This document shows positions 1 to 12,044 of a stretch of 64,000 nucleotides of DNA, one piece after another. The DNA is taken from the NCBI GenBank assembly GCA_022749755.1, contig CM040443.1:12125744-12189743 (forward strand), given 5' to 3'. Source of the stretch: Azadirachta indica. Its lineage: Eukaryota > Streptophyta > Magnoliopsida > Sapindales > Meliaceae. The position numbers and the translations under genes are program-made. The notes under the pieces are model-generated. The model was not told the DNA's origin, did no database searches, and worked only from the letters and a program-made list of their open reading frames with translations. Each line of letters opens with the position of its first letter. Position 1 is the first letter of the stretch.

Positions 1-8
1 AAGATTAA

Positions 9-429
9 GTGTTCGTTTGATTTGACTTTTCATTGATCAAAAAGACCTTTTTAACGATAAAAATCTTTTTCAAATTTTTTAATGTTGTTTGGTTGATAAT
101 AAAAAAAAGTTTTTGCGAATTAAAAAAGCTGTTTTCCTTCTATTAGAAGGAACCAAAAATTTGGACTTTTGGAGGTAAAGCTTCTCCAACTTTTTTAAAA
201 AGTAAAATTATTTAAAATATCATTACTTTATTTTAAAAATTATACGTTATTTCTTTAAATAAAATATTAAAAATTTGTCTATTAAAGTAATTATTCAAAT
301 TTTTCTCAAAAATTATTTATGATAATTAAACGATTAATAAACTTTTATTAAAAACTCTACTCATAAAAATTTTACGAGTAAAAACGCTATTTTAAAATAT
401 TCTATTTCAAAAATTATATCAAACGAATC
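9..429. mobile_element. Tourist-like MITE, copy 1
   Basis: A non-coding AT-rich element of about 420 bp. Its ends are imperfect inverted repeats (GTGTTCGTTTGAT at the left, and ATCAAACGAATC at the right), flanked by TTAA on both sides (5-8 and 430-433). A second, inverted copy is present at 22800-23204. The TTA/TAA-type target site and the TIR wording fit PIF/Harbinger (Tourist) MITEs; that family assignment is inferred. No transposase is encoded. Confidence 0.75.
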
Positions 430-433
430 TTAA

Positions 434-1477
434 GTAACCTACCTTTACCTTTTATTATTACTCGAATTTACTAAAGATGCTGGCACACAATATATCACAA
501 ACCTTGGGGTTATACCAACAAGGCTAGTCTCCAAAAAAAACTTCTTAATAACTCAGATAGTATTCTTCACCGTACTAATAACTTTCTTTCTCTTAATTTA
601 TCCATAATTATTCTTTTTTAAAAATTTTCTACTAGATTTAAGTTTACTGTTTTACAAAAAAAAATTTCTCGGGAAATCCAACCCGAATTTTTATCTTCAA
701 ATTTATAAGTCTCCAAGTAACTTCAACCAATTTCATGATCAAATATATACTCGTTGAAAGGAATCAATTAGTTCAGCGACCTTCCGTAAAACTTCTTAAT
801 TTCATGCACATAATAACTCTCTGACGCTGCTAACAATGTAGAAATCTTTACATGAATTTTAAAGTATGCTTTTATTAAGCATTCCGTGCTTTCACACGAA
901 CCACAACATTTACAAATTATTGTAAAGAAAATTATAGGTATATATATAGGGGCATTTTTGCTAACCCATCTTTTTTATAATTTTACACAACATTCATTTG
1001 ACACAAAATTCTGATCATTATAACAACTAATTTCATGATAAAAATTAGAGCTAATATAAAAATTTTGAAATTGTTGTAAGAGACAAACCTTCCCTTAATC
1101 TCTTACTTTAACAACAAGAGCTCAGACTAAAATTAAACTACCTCACAGAAACAAGGATGATAATTTGTCACAAATGATGCTAGTCTTAGACATTAAACCA
1201 GAATTTTTTGCCACTACTAACCATTAATTTATGACATCAATGAAGCAACCTTCTGAATAGTTTTTGAACTCTCAATAGACTTATGATGCACATAGCATTT
1301 AAACCCTTAATAGGCAAGATGACATTTGTACCGTTAAAAAATGTTACACCTGGCTGCCCAATTTTTTTGTTTTTTCCTTTCGCAATTCCACTAATAAAAG
1401 ATGAGAAGTACTCTTATGCCAAAAGAGAGTCAATTTTTATTGTGAAAATCATTTTTTAAGGTCATCATTCTCTGAAT
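434..1477. other. AT-rich intergenic region upstream of first peptide gene
   Basis: No coding sequence is supported here. A TATATATA stretch lies near 940-950, but it is about 530 bp from the proposed start codon, so its role is uncertain. The stretch must hold the promoter of the gene starting at 1478. Confidence 0.5.
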
Positions 1478-1901
1478 ATGGATAACTCTTCTTCTAAAAC
1501 AATGTTATTTATCATTCTAATCTTGTTCACCGAATCCTGTTAGTCTCTGATCTTCCCTTCTCATAAAATACCTGTACTCAATCATATATTTCATTATTTG
1601 ATATGTTAGATGATGAAATTAATTAAGTATATGTATGTATGTATATAAGATCATTCTTGGGATTATTTTGACAGATCTTCTGCTTTCAAGTGTACCAGGA
1701 GTAGAAGCAGAAATTTATATGCTGTGTATTAGTGACCAAAACTGCAAACGTATTAGGTGCAGGGATGGGAATCCTCGTTATTTTGCACAGTGTAGATGCG
1801 TTATGCTTACCAAAAGCGATAGTGTTTGCATCCAAAAGTGTCCTTGTAGGTGCATTTATAAGAACTGTATTTTTGGCGAGTGTCAATGGCTTTGTAACTG
1901 A
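1478..1901 (+). CDS. secreted cysteine-rich peptide (defensin-like), two exons
   Basis: Exon 1 is 1478-1538 and exon 2 is 1675-1901, joined by a 136-nt GT..AG intron in phase 1. The product is about 95 residues. Exon 1 (MDNSSSKTMLFIILILF...) with the start of exon 2 forms a hydrophobic signal peptide ending near VPGVEA. The mature part has 12 cysteines in two groups: C-x5-C-x4-C-x10-C-x-C, then C-x3-C-x-C-x-C-x4-C-x4-C-x3-C. The open frame also runs back into the intron to an ATG at 1635, but exon 1 gives a proper signal sequence and matches the exon layout of the related gene at 12045-12421. The second group aligns with the second domain of the gene at 6795. An extracellular defence or signalling role is usual for such peptides; the target is unknown. 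Confidence 0.7.
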
Positions 1902-1928
1902 AAATTTCTAATGTATCATCTATATAGC

Positions 1929-1934
1929 AATAAA
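1929..1934 (+). terminator. polyadenylation signal AATAAA
   Basis: A canonical AATAAA lies 28 nt after the stop codon of the peptide gene ending at 1901. Confidence 0.5.
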
Positions 1935-1974
1935 ATTCTGGAAAAATCTTGCGCAATTCATATTTGAGAAAATG

Positions 1975-4900
1975 ATAGAATTTTAATAACAACAAAGAAA
2001 ATATTTTTCCTTCACCAATAATATAAACAGATGTGTAATCTAAAGGGGTACTGTATAAATTAGAATGACATTGTTTATCATTAACACGGCCTTAACTAAT
2101 AATTTCTCGTATTTCCACCCTCAATTTTCGTTCCTAATTATAAAAAACAAAAAACGAGGAATCAATTTTCCTACTTAAAAAATTATCCAGTAATGATCGC
2201 TACTATTAATTTGTTGCCATATAAAATACAAATTCCAGGATATGCAAGTGAACAGCTAGACCTCAAAAGAATTCTCCATGGAAATCAAAGTTTTCAAAAC
2301 TGTTTAAATTTCCTTACAAAAAAAATTTGATTCTTGTGAAAGCACATCTGCTTTTTTGTACTGTATGAGATTTTTCTCCTTTCTTATCAAATAAGAAAAA
2401 GAATTCTTTCAAAAACAAAAAAGAAAAACGATAAGATTAATTAATAAGCTTAACATATTTGAGACTAGGACTCATTCTCTACGATGGTGTTATTCAATTT
2501 CATACATTAAATTTTATGCATATATAGACTTTGTGTGAGTACTTAAACTTCTTAACATGGTGATAAAATCCAATAGAGTACTAGAATCTCTTAATGGAAA
2601 AGAGGTAAATGATTAAGAATATGTATAATACCCGAATTTTCATGACTTTATTATGTAAATAATACAAATGATTGAAAGTTTAAGAGATAAGTATATTTGC
2701 TTTTGGTGGAGTTACTTTTTATGGATAGATATGTGTATTTTTTAAAAGAATGGAACAATTGAATAATAAAAATTTTATTATGGGACAAAAGCGTAGAAAG
2801 AAAAATTAAGAGAGTTGAGTAATATTTTACATAAGATAGAATTTAACGTAAACAAGTTTATAATCAGAGTTCTTATTTTCTTAGATCGTTAAAAAAAAAA
2901 AGAGAGAGAGAAAAGCAAAGGGAAGAGGAAAAGAGAAAAAATAATAAAAAAAGGAAGGATAAAGAAGAAAGAGGAAATCGAAAAGAAGAGAAAGGACGTG
3001 TCTTAATCTGTTTCGTATTCGAATGTCTTCTAGGTGAGTTTCCTTAAATATTAAATTATCTTGAATATTAAATTATATCTCTTTCATGATTTTAGATGCT
3101 CTTAATTATATGTGACATGTTCGATTGATAAGATTATTGATTGAAAATTAATTGATAGTTATTAGGATTAGAATTTTATAGAGTTATCTAAATAGTTTGT
3201 CTATTGATAATTAAAATATAGATTTTCATGTATTTTTTTATCAATAATCTTGATGATATTAATCTACATTTGCTAAGAAATTTACAAAATTTTATTTTGT
3301 TGCAATCGATTAAGAAATCAATTTTTAATGATTTTTCAAACGTTACTCTACTATTCTGAAGAGCAATAATTTTTGCTGTAGGTTCAAAAATATATATTTA
3401 TTTGATCAACCAAATGATCTTCAAATGTTCTAAAAATTGACATATTGCTTTATACACAAGTCTATTGATATTTTGCAAAGTTCTGTAATTTTTAGATTTT
3501 TATAAAAGTTGTAATGAATTTTTGAATCGTTGAACCTCAAATCTAGAAATTTTAGGACAGTTTACCTATACTCGAAAAGGAAAATATTTTGAGAATATTT
3601 TTGATGTCCAAACGTTATGAAATTTTTGAACAAGATATTTTTGTTTGTCCAGCAATTTTGTAAAAATTTAGTTTAATCCGATTAATAAATTAAGAGTTAA
3701 AAATTATTGAATTGAGGTTGTTCAGTAAGAAACCGAAAAGACAGATAATGGATTTGTAAGTTTAAAGCTTTATAATGTATGGTTTTGAACTTGATTAAAT
3801 GCTAAATATTTCATTATTTAAGTTGTAAAGAGTGCTAAGAATAAGGATTATGATGTTGCAATTCAAAGAGTTTTAAAATATGATAAAAGTTATTGATACG
3901 TAATTAAAGGAATTGTACGTAGAAAGTGGGATGTAAAAATAAGTTGTCTATAGTTTAAAATTAATGAATTATTATAGTTTTGATTAAATTATACTTTGTT
4001 ATAAATACGGTGATTGGAAGCTTTGAATGCTAGTAGTAGCGTGAAAATTTTAATTTGGTCCACGTAAGTAGATTTATGCATGATGTGTTTTCTGTTAATC
4101 TTCAAAACTATTGTAAGCATTAGATGATTTCATAACAAAATGGGTAATGATTTTAATGATTAAATAATTATTTTAAAGAAATATTTAATCAAATTATTGA
4201 ATGTTTTGTATGAAACATACATGAAAGATAAATGTTATCGGTTTTGCCTTATTTGAAATGTCATATTTTATAAACTGTACTGTTTTGACTCATTGTCCAT
4301 AGTGATTATTTCTATTACTGTTACTGTTATCGATTAACTAGATAGATTACTGATGTGCACTTACTAACCGTTAATGATCGGATTTTCGTGATATTATTGT
4401 ACTATGTTGTGATAAATGAGACATCGAAATACTATTGATACTACGAGATATGAGTTAAATGATTTTATTAAATATTTGGTTAAATTTTTTTTTATAAATT
4501 AGTTTTTTTAAAAGTTATGGTCAAGCTTACATATGATCACATGCCTTTTTTTTAGTAATGATTTCATATATAAATGTTTATTGTTAAATAATTCTTAAAA
4601 ATAATTGTTTTGTGGTTTAAATGATTTTCTAGCACTAAAAGTTGTACATGAATTTACTTAGTAAATAGGTGAATCACCTCTTGCCAGTTGATATTTTACA
4701 AAATTAGCACTGCAGTTTATTTGTTCTTTATAGATAAATCAATATTGTCCTTATTATTACTTTATATTTATTTGATATTATAAGTAAATGGTTTAAACTC
4801 TATTAATTATTGTTGAATAAATTTATAAGGAATACCTTCTTTAAGGGGATATTTGGGTTGAGATTTTTAGTAATATGTTGATTATACATGTTTTAAAGAT

Positions 4901-5016
4901 GATATTGTGTTTTGGGAGAATTTGTGATTTGTAATGTGGAGATAGATTGAATTTTGGAAATGTGAGTTTCATTTTAATTCTTGTTGTGTTATGATGAAAA
5001 TTTGGGTGTTGCAACT
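1975..5016. other. gene-free AT-rich stretch with polypurine tract
   Basis: No supported ORF or RNA gene. An almost pure purine run lies at about 2889-2998 (A-runs, then GA-rich). The rest is AT-rich sequence broken by stop codons in all frames. It could contain decayed transposon DNA, but I see no terminal repeats. Confidence 0.5.
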
Positions 5017-5870
5017 GTAATAGCCCAACTCACCGAAGAATGCATCTATTGGGGGTTAGCGCATGTCAATTTATATACCTAAAATCTCTCCCGTGCTTTG
5101 TCGATATGAGATTTGTCTAGGGTGTCATATGTACCCCCCTTATGGACTCAGCAATCTCTCGTGTGCTTTGTTGATGTGGGATTTGCTTAGAATGTCACAT
5201 ACACCCCCTTTTAAGGACTCAGCGACCCCCTTTTAAGGACTCAGTGATCTCTCCCGTACTTTGTGGATACAGGATTTACCTAGAGTGTCATATATACCCC
5301 CTTTAAAGACTCAGCATCGTTGCTAAGGTTTGTCCCACCATCACTCAAAAGGACACGCGAAGTGGCTTTTGCCTGCCAATGTAGGATTTGCCTAAGATGT
5401 CAAATAATGTGGGATTTATCTAGGGTGAATAATGTGGGATTTATCTAGGGTGTCACATGTACCCCCTTAGGGACTCAGCATCATCGCTGAGATTTACCAC
5501 TCAGTGGTCTCTCTCGTACTTTGTCGATGTGGGATTTGCCTAGAGTGTCATATACACCCCCTATAAGGACTCAGCGTCATTGCTGAGATTTGCCCCACTA
5601 TCGCTCAAAAGGACACGCAAAGTGGCTTTTGCTTGCCAATTTAGTATTTGCCTAGGATGTCAAATAATATGAGATTTATTTAGGGTGTCATATATACTCC
5701 CCTAAGCCCACCAAAGATATTGTCCGTTTTGGGCACACAAGCCATCACGGTATTGTTTTTGGGCTTTTCAACCCAAAACGTATCTATTAAACGTTGGAAC
5801 ATATCGATCTATATATGTAACATCTCTCCCGTACTTTGTCAATGTGGGATTTGCCTATGGTGTCATAATA
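5017..5870. repeat. degenerate tandem/dispersed repeat array
   Basis: A unit built around 'ctctcccgtactttgtcg', 'gtgggatttgcctag', 'gtgtcata' and 'accccct..aggactcagc' occurs about six times. A higher-order part, 'ctcaaaaggacacgc..agtggcttttgc', occurs twice (near 5345 and 5600, about 257 bp apart). Both outer ends carry similar direct sequence ('catctattgg..atctctcccgt' at the left, 'gtatctattaa..atctctcccgt' at the right). A segment near 5719-5770 (TTGTCCGTTTTGGGC...) resembles a repeat seen widely in eudicot genomes. It looks like a non-coding, non-autonomous element expanded internally. Confidence 0.65.
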
Positions 5871-6710
5871 TGATTAAGGGTAACCAATAAAAGAGTACTA
5901 GAAGCTTTCTAAAAATTTGTATCCTAATTAAGAGATTTTCTAGTTTGTTGAACTCATGTTCAAGGTGGAGTAGCTACTAATAAAAGAAATAAGTAATAAA
6001 ATATCACTCACTTATAAAGGATCGTAGAGAGTCAATTTTAGGCATGAAAGGTAGAAAATATGTGAGAGGTTACCTTCATAAGTCTTTTTTTTTTTTTGCA
6101 TTGGGCTCTTTCATTAACTGAAAGAACTATCAATTAGTGTAGCATATTGTTTTTCTTAATAGAAAAAGAAGGAAATGGCTCCATGTGCCCTAATTCATTA
6201 TTAAGATTCTGATAGAGGAGTCGGGAACAATTAGCCGATCTAGATTTACGAATTATTATAAATTATTCCTTGGTAGGATAAAAGAATTAGGGGAAGAAGG
6301 ACCAACTGGTAATGAATGGGAAGATTGAGCCTCCTTGCTTCTCTCATGGTACGATCTTCTTCCCGCAGAGCCATCTTTCTCCTCGATCTATAGAGAAAAA
6401 ATGTAGGACTAGTATCACTAGTTAATCACATAAGAAAGGACTCACTGAACTGGGATCACTAACTAATACTAATAACAAATGGTATAAATATATAGATAGA
6501 TATAAGTGCAGTGCGATATTGCGTTACATATGGTTGTCCAAACCTTTAAATATTGAATTTAGTGCATCATTTATTTTATATTTATTATCTTAATATTGAT
6601 GTACTGTTGCAAATTCAAAACTTTATATAATATTAATTATTATTACATATTTCATGTCTGTTTTCTTTGCAAACATTCTATCCAAAATTGCCTTTTTTGC
6701 TTTCTTGTCT
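5871..6710. other. intergenic region upstream of second peptide gene
   Basis: No coding sequence seen. AT-rich, with a poly-T run near 6085-6098 and microsatellite-like TATAGATAGATA near 6490. Confidence 0.5.
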
Positions 6711-6717
6711 TATAAGC
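6711..6717 (+). promoter_or_regulatory. candidate TATA box (TATAAGC)
   Basis: TATAAGC lies about 78-84 nt before the ATG at 6795, which would leave a short leader of roughly 50 nt. This is a position-based guess. Confidence 0.35.
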
Positions 6718-6794
6718 AACTTCTTTCTCATAAATGTTAGACCCAAGAGCATAAGCATCAAGTTCTAAGCTACAATTAAATCAATTACACAGAC

Positions 6795-7145
6795 ATGGCT
6801 GCTTCTCTAAAGTTGGCTTTCGTGGTGGTCCTATACGTCGTTTCACCCTATTTGTCTCTCATTCTCTTGTGTAACTCATTATCAACACTGCCGAGGGCTG
6901 AAGCGAGGATAACTACCCAAGAATATTCATGCTCAAGAGACGGTGACTGCTTGCTGTATTGTCCCAGGCAGAACCGCAAATGTGTCAATGGCGCGTGCAT
7001 ATGCGGTGGAGGTCCAAGCCAGACTGCTCTTGATGGTATATTGCCGCCGTCTTGTGCTGCCAAAAGTGATTGCACCGAGTTCTGCCCTCCCAGATGTGGT
7101 ATGATCCGATGTACCCAAGGAAAATGCTTATGTGAGTGCCAATAA
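6795..7145 (+). CDS. secreted cysteine-rich peptide with two tandem Cys domains, intronless
   Basis: 116 residues. The N-terminal ~37 residues form a long hydrophobic signal peptide ending in the family motif LPRAEAR. Domain 1 (about residues 45-70) has C-x5-C-x3-C-x6-C-x4-C-x-C; domain 2 (about 87-115) has C-x5-C-x3-C-x3-C-x4-C-x4-C-x-C-x-C. A linker of about 17 residues joins them. The C-x5-C and C-x4-C-x4-C-x-C spacing resembles defensin-like/NCR-type peptides, but I cannot assign a named family. Unlike the related genes at 1478 and 12045 the frame is continuous, with no intron in the signal region, suggesting intron loss or retroposition. Likely secreted; function unknown. Confidence 0.75.
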   Translation: MAASLKLAFVVVLYVVSPYLSLILLCNSLSTLPRAEARITTQEYSCSRDGDCLLYCPRQNRKCVNGACICGGGPSQTALDGILPPSCAAKSDCTEFCPPRCGMIRCTQGKCLCECQ

Positions 7146-8406
7146 TACATTATTGCCGAGAAAGATATGCTACTTAAGAATTGAATAACTGAGGCTTCTT
7201 GTTCGCTTTATTTCTTATGAAATTATTTAAAGCAATCTATTTTAGAACCTCTTTTTTTTTAATATACTTGAGAAGAGTCTTAATTAAATTTAATTTGATA
7301 CCATATTTGAAAATCTATATCTGAATAAAAAATTCGCCTCCACTTTATATTTGAGAGAAGTTAAACCTATATCGTCTAAGGATATATACCAACTACCCCA
7401 ACTAAAAGATAATTAACATTTTTTGAACTGCTCTTAGATTTTCATTAGCTGTTTCATTGGAGAGTTGATGTTAACATTGAAGAATACAGGTTTCAATTTC
7501 TTGCTCTGCCAATGTTGCAGTTAAAACGTTTAAATTTTTTTTTTTAATAATATTACAATCGGGAGTTACTAAATTTAATGTAGGTTAATTTTTTTCATTT
7601 AAATTTTATACTTATAATTATGGAGATTAAAAATAATAAAAGTTACAAATCTTCTAAATTCAAATTTGCTTTTCATTATTAGTTTTAGTACCTTGGTCTA
7701 AATTAGGCCACCACATAAAATGTTATATATCATTGCCTCATATATACGTTTTCATTATCTTACTTTCTAAATTTGTATACACAATTTTATTTTTCTGAAA
7801 TTTGATACTTTCTTGAAATGATTATTGGGGTCATGGAGATCGAAGAGTGAGCTTGAGAGTTGTATCTTGGATTATCGAGTTCAAATTAGTGTGAGCCAAT
7901 TCAACTGTTAAACTTCTTAATCAACTCAATCATCCGTGTAAAAAACATTCATTAAATATTAAGTAATCATTTGAACATTAAATAAAATTATCATAGAAAA
8001 TTAAAACACTAAATACACCCGCACATATCGAAATCTCTTGCAGCGTAAACACTAACATCTTTTATGCACACTAAACAAACTCTATATTAAACTTACTTTA
8101 AAACAGATACTTGAAGTGATGGAATCACGAATTAAGAAATACAATACAATATTGCATTATACACTCATCTCACTCCAAGCATAAACATAAAAGAAAACCA
8201 AATATCTTTCAGAATTATTGAGGTAAGCAATATTTAATTCTTGAACTTCTTATTATCAAGTTTTTGCTAACACTTCAAATCTTAAATAAATTGACTAAAT
8301 GATTAAAAAAAATTAAAACACTAAGGACACCCGCATGCATATTAATTAATCAATAAACAGAATTTATAATACATAGCAGAGATTCCAACTTCTTTTATAC
8401 AAACCA
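7146..8406. other. AT-rich intergenic stretch
   Basis: No gene recognised. An AATAAA at 7324-7329 may serve the upstream peptide gene. A short direct repeat (attaaaacactaa..acacccgca) occurs at about 8001-8024 and 8312-8335. Confidence 0.45.
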
Positions 8407-8628
8407 TGATACATATATATCCTAAAATAATTAGGGAAGATAAGCAATTGACAAAAAGTGAGAAGCTTAGTTTCGGAGAACAACTCTCCAGATAAGAAAT
8501 AACAGAAAATGTGGGTCACTTTTTGGAATAACTAAATCACTAGACCACTACTAACATAACTCCTAACCTAATACAATTGATTAATACATTAAAATTAAAT
8601 TAATTTAAGATAAATTAAGCATGTATCA
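8407..8628 (-). repeat. 3' LTR of gag-only element
   Basis: 222 bp, beginning TGATACAT and ending GTATCA on the + strand. It matches the other LTR (for example 'ttgacaaaaagtgagaag' and 'gtgggtcactt..tggaataactaa') but lacks about 80 bp of its middle. Confidence 0.75.
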
Positions 8629-8659
8629 TTCCCCCTCCCTTAGAATAATCCTTGTCCTC

Positions 8660-9499
8660 AAGGATGCAACCATCAACTTTCCTTATATGTGGTCTTCTTC
8701 CCTCTCCTTCATCTTCGATGTGCAAGTTCTCAATCATAAATAATTGAGGATTTTGGCATTTATGTCCTAAAGAAAATTTTCCATCACAATAATAACAGAG
8801 ACCGCATTCTTTACGCTTTTTCACCTCACTTGGGGTTAATCGTTTAAATGTCAATGCAGTGGAGTTGGTGGAGTTCCTAACAAAATCGATGCTGGAATTT
8901 TCTTGTTTAGATTGAGCTTTTCTTCCACAAGTCGAGCAAGCCTTATAACAATAGACAATGAGCAAAACTTCATCAATAAGTCCCCCAACAAAACCATCAA
9001 TTAAAAATTGTTCAGGTAAACCTTCTACTAATTGAGAAAGTTGTTCAGTAGTTTGCCGTAATTGAGACAAAGCTTCTAATGCATCATCAAATTCTGTAGG
9101 ACCAAACCTTTTGAGAAGTGCTTGCAAAAACTCAGCCCAAGTGACTGTTCCTCTTGTCTTTATTAGCCATCCATATCATTGGAGTACTCCTCCTTTAAGG
9201 TGGAATGCTGACAGTTGAACTTTTTGCTCTCCTACAATATTTTGGTACTCAAAATACTGTTCTGCTCAATAAATCCAACCATTTGGATCTTCTCTATCAA
9301 ACTTAGGAAAGTTTAATTTTAAAGATGTGGTTAAATTTGTCGTCTTGATAGTAGATGTAGATGGTACTACCAATTGAACTTCATCTCCATAGGTGGTGCT
9401 ATTACTAATGCTTGCAATTAATTGAGTATACTGGCTACTCAATTCTTCATATTTGGCATCCAAACTTTCAAGCCTACTGAGAATTTCTTGTATAATCAT
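8660..9499 (-). pseudogene. Ty3/Gypsy-type gag remnant
   Basis: A single reading frame encodes an N-terminal coiled stretch, a KLNFPKFDREDPNGWIY motif typical of plant gypsy gag, the LLKRFGPTEFDD capsid motif, and a zinc knuckle (C-x2-C-x7-H-x-C) at about 8797-8756. The frame is kept but broken by two TGA stops (about 9263-9265, and again near 9180), the second where the family has a Trp codon. Gag would form the particle that packages element RNA; this copy looks inactive. Confidence 0.75.
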
Positions 9500-9608
9500 A
9501 TCTTGCTTCTCAAAGTTTTTAACAACATAGGCCTTAAAATGTGTCTTTTTTTTTTTTCCTTTTTTGTCTAATAGCTTCAGTCATTGATATATCTAGCTCT
9601 AATATCAA

Positions 9609-9909
9609 ATAATACGTACTTATCTTTAAAAAATTAGAAAAGATAAGGGATTGACAAAAAGTGAGAAGGTTAGTTTGAGAGAACCATTTTTCAGATAACA
9701 AAAAACACAAATTTTACTTTGATGAATCTTTTTCTACCTTTCCTCTTTTCATGCATTAATTTAAATACCTTTAAATAACTATAAAAATAAAACTAATATA
9801 AACGTGGGTCACTTCTTGAAATAACTAAACCACTACTAACATAACTCCTAATCTAATACAATTAATACATTAAAATTAAATTAATTTAAGATCAATTAAG
9901 CACGTATCA
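9609..9909 (-). repeat. 5' LTR of gag-only element
   Basis: 301 bp ending GCACGTATCA on the + strand. It is longer than its partner because it keeps a central ~80-bp AT-rich segment. Confidence 0.75.
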
Positions 9910-11883
9910 CAATCGGGCCTCCCTTTTTAGCATATTAAACTTAATTTGATTCCCATCTCATCCTTTTGAGTCATGAAGAAAGAGTAATACAAGAAGAAGG
10001 ATATCTAATCAAAACAGTAAGTTTTAATTTCTTGAATCTCTCTTTTTCTACTGAAATTATAATAAAAATATTTGAAATTCAAATCAAATCGAATGAATAG
10101 ATACTAACTGATTTAATTGACAAAGTCTTTCTAGCTAGAATAACATAAAAAATGGAAAGTACGAAATTCGAGCTTTTAAAAAAACAATGAAATGGAGTGA
10201 ACTGTAATCAAAGATGGAGAATCAATCCAGTATTATATTGCCATCCTGAGGATCTCCAATAACAGAGCAAGTACAATTACAACAGATTAATTAAATGTTA
10301 AAGGTGCTTTGGAGCCATGAACCCACCAAAAAAAAGAGAATATATAGGTATAATGAAGGAATATATCCCAAAAAGAAAGGATCAGGCATGCATGGAGCAC
10401 AAAAACAAAGGAGTAGCAGCAGCTTTGCTAGCACGCAATTCCACTTAAATATGGTCATTCGTAGCCTACACACTTTCCTCTCTCTTATTAATAAAGACAA
10501 ATTATCTTTAATTACTTTTAAGAATTGGTGAGAGGAAGATTCGAATCTAATATCTCTTGCACGAATGTATTTAACTACTCCAACTTTGTTTTATTTTAGT
10601 ACATAAACTGTAAAAAACAATTAAGAAAAAATAGCAACCATATGTTAGAACAACTTTAATGATATTTATTTTATAGTGAAATTTTAGAATAATATAAAAA
10701 TGGTAATAGGAGTAATTATGATATAATGTGAAGTTTATTAATAAACTAATATCATTTTTAAAATTTCAATGAAGTTTATTTGTAAAGGGACATGCTAGAA
10801 TGTGCAACGATGTACGTGGTACATTTTTTAACTCTTTTTTTTCAACTTTTTATTATAGTATTTGGTTGTCTACTGTTATAATTCTCAAATTTATAGTGAT
10901 AATTTTTAATTTCTTTTATTATATTTTTAATATACAACTCATATATAAAAAATTACGTGAAAAAAAAATTAAGAATTATAATAGAAGAGTTGAATATTAT
11001 AAGGAAAAAAATTGAAATAAAGTGAGGGAATATGCTAGACATTCTTATATACCAAAACCCTATACTCTTTAAAATAGGGTTTTAGTATGCTGTAAATGGG
11101 TGCAATTATAATCACTATTGGAAATACCACATACCCTAAAGCAAAACAAGCCTGGGAAAAACCAAAAGTGAAAAGAAATTTGTAATGATGGATGTTAGCA
11201 ACTGGGCGCATTGCCAATTTCCCTACCATGTCGGGAGTACAAGAATGGAAAAAACAAGGGGCGGCGTGTTATTCCCTTCCAGGCAAGAGAATCCAATTTT
11301 TACATCAAAGCATATTCGAAACTTGCAGGACTCGAGATTTTATTAGCTGGAGAAACCCCATTTAGTATTATTTATCGATTCATATATCTCCTTTTACTAA
11401 TTACTGATTAATAAGGAACGGAAACTTTTACAATGGAAAAAGTCAACAAAGAGCAACTTTTGGGCTGAAGTCTATATTATAAACTATTGGCAGAAAAGCA
11501 ACTTTTTGGGTCGGAACATTGAGTCCCCACGTTTTGAGTACTAAAATTCTAACTCTAACAGCATTTAATAAAACCTAAAACTCAGGTATGTCTAACCTAA
11601 AAAGCTAGTTTATTGAATAGATTAACCCATTCTATTTATTATGGTATTAACTGTATACTTGTCGCACGACCTATATATAGTTTTATGTTTCATTTAATTA
11701 ATATTATAACATCAGTTTGCATACGAATTAATTTATTTAAAAAAAAATACTATTATTTATATGTTTCATTTTTATTGATCAATGGTACAACTCAACAGAA
11801 CTATTATCTCTCAGTTAAAAAAAAAAAAAAATGTACAGGAGCATCTACCACCACTACATATGAGAAAGTGATACGAACTTTGC
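9910..11883. other. AT-rich intergenic region
   Basis: Several short open frames here have no recognisable features and are probably chance. A perfect 10-bp-stem hairpin (aaaaccctat..atagggtttt) lies at about 11053-11084. Two similar phrases, 'gggacatgctagaatg' near 10788 and 'gggaatatgctagacatt' near 11025, bracket an AT-rich segment that may be a decayed small element. Confidence 0.4.
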
Positions 11884-11890
11884 TATAAAT
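11884..11890 (+). promoter_or_regulatory. candidate TATA box (TATAAAT)
   Basis: TATAAAT lies about 155-160 nt before the ATG at 12045 and is followed by a C/A-rich leader without an intervening ATG, as expected for a plant core promoter. Confidence 0.5.
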
Positions 11891-12044
11891 ATGTGCGGAG
11901 AGGATCTTGTTCACACACTCGTTGATTGCAAACACTTAAGACTTCTCTAAAGCTAGCCATTACCCAGGGAGCGGGAAAACATTTCCCTTCAACAATAAAA
12001 ATTCTTTTCCCATCTCCTCCAACTTTCCAATACTCGCTGGAACA

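Larger units (their letters stand above)
8407..9909 (-). mobile_element. gag-only LTR retrotransposon (TR-GAG-like)
   Basis: A compact 1.5-kb element read on the minus strand. It has two LTRs (8407-8628 and 9609-9909), a primer-binding-site-like segment next to the 5' LTR at about 9592-9606 (minus strand TGATATTAGAGCTAG, a decayed form of the common TGGTATCAGAGC), a gag region, and a polypurine tract next to the 3' LTR at 8629-8643 (minus strand TAAGGGAGGGGGAAT). There is no protease, RT or integrase, so it would need enzymes from another element. No clear target duplication was seen. Confidence 0.8.

Noticed and set aside
1635..1674. ATG at 1635 as start of the first peptide gene
   Set aside because: It lies in what reads as a 136-nt intron; the upstream exon at 1478 gives a better signal peptide and the same structure as the gene at 12045.
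10295..10531. 78-codon open frame, and its antisense partner
   Set aside because: No signal peptide, domain or neighbour support; low-complexity composition.
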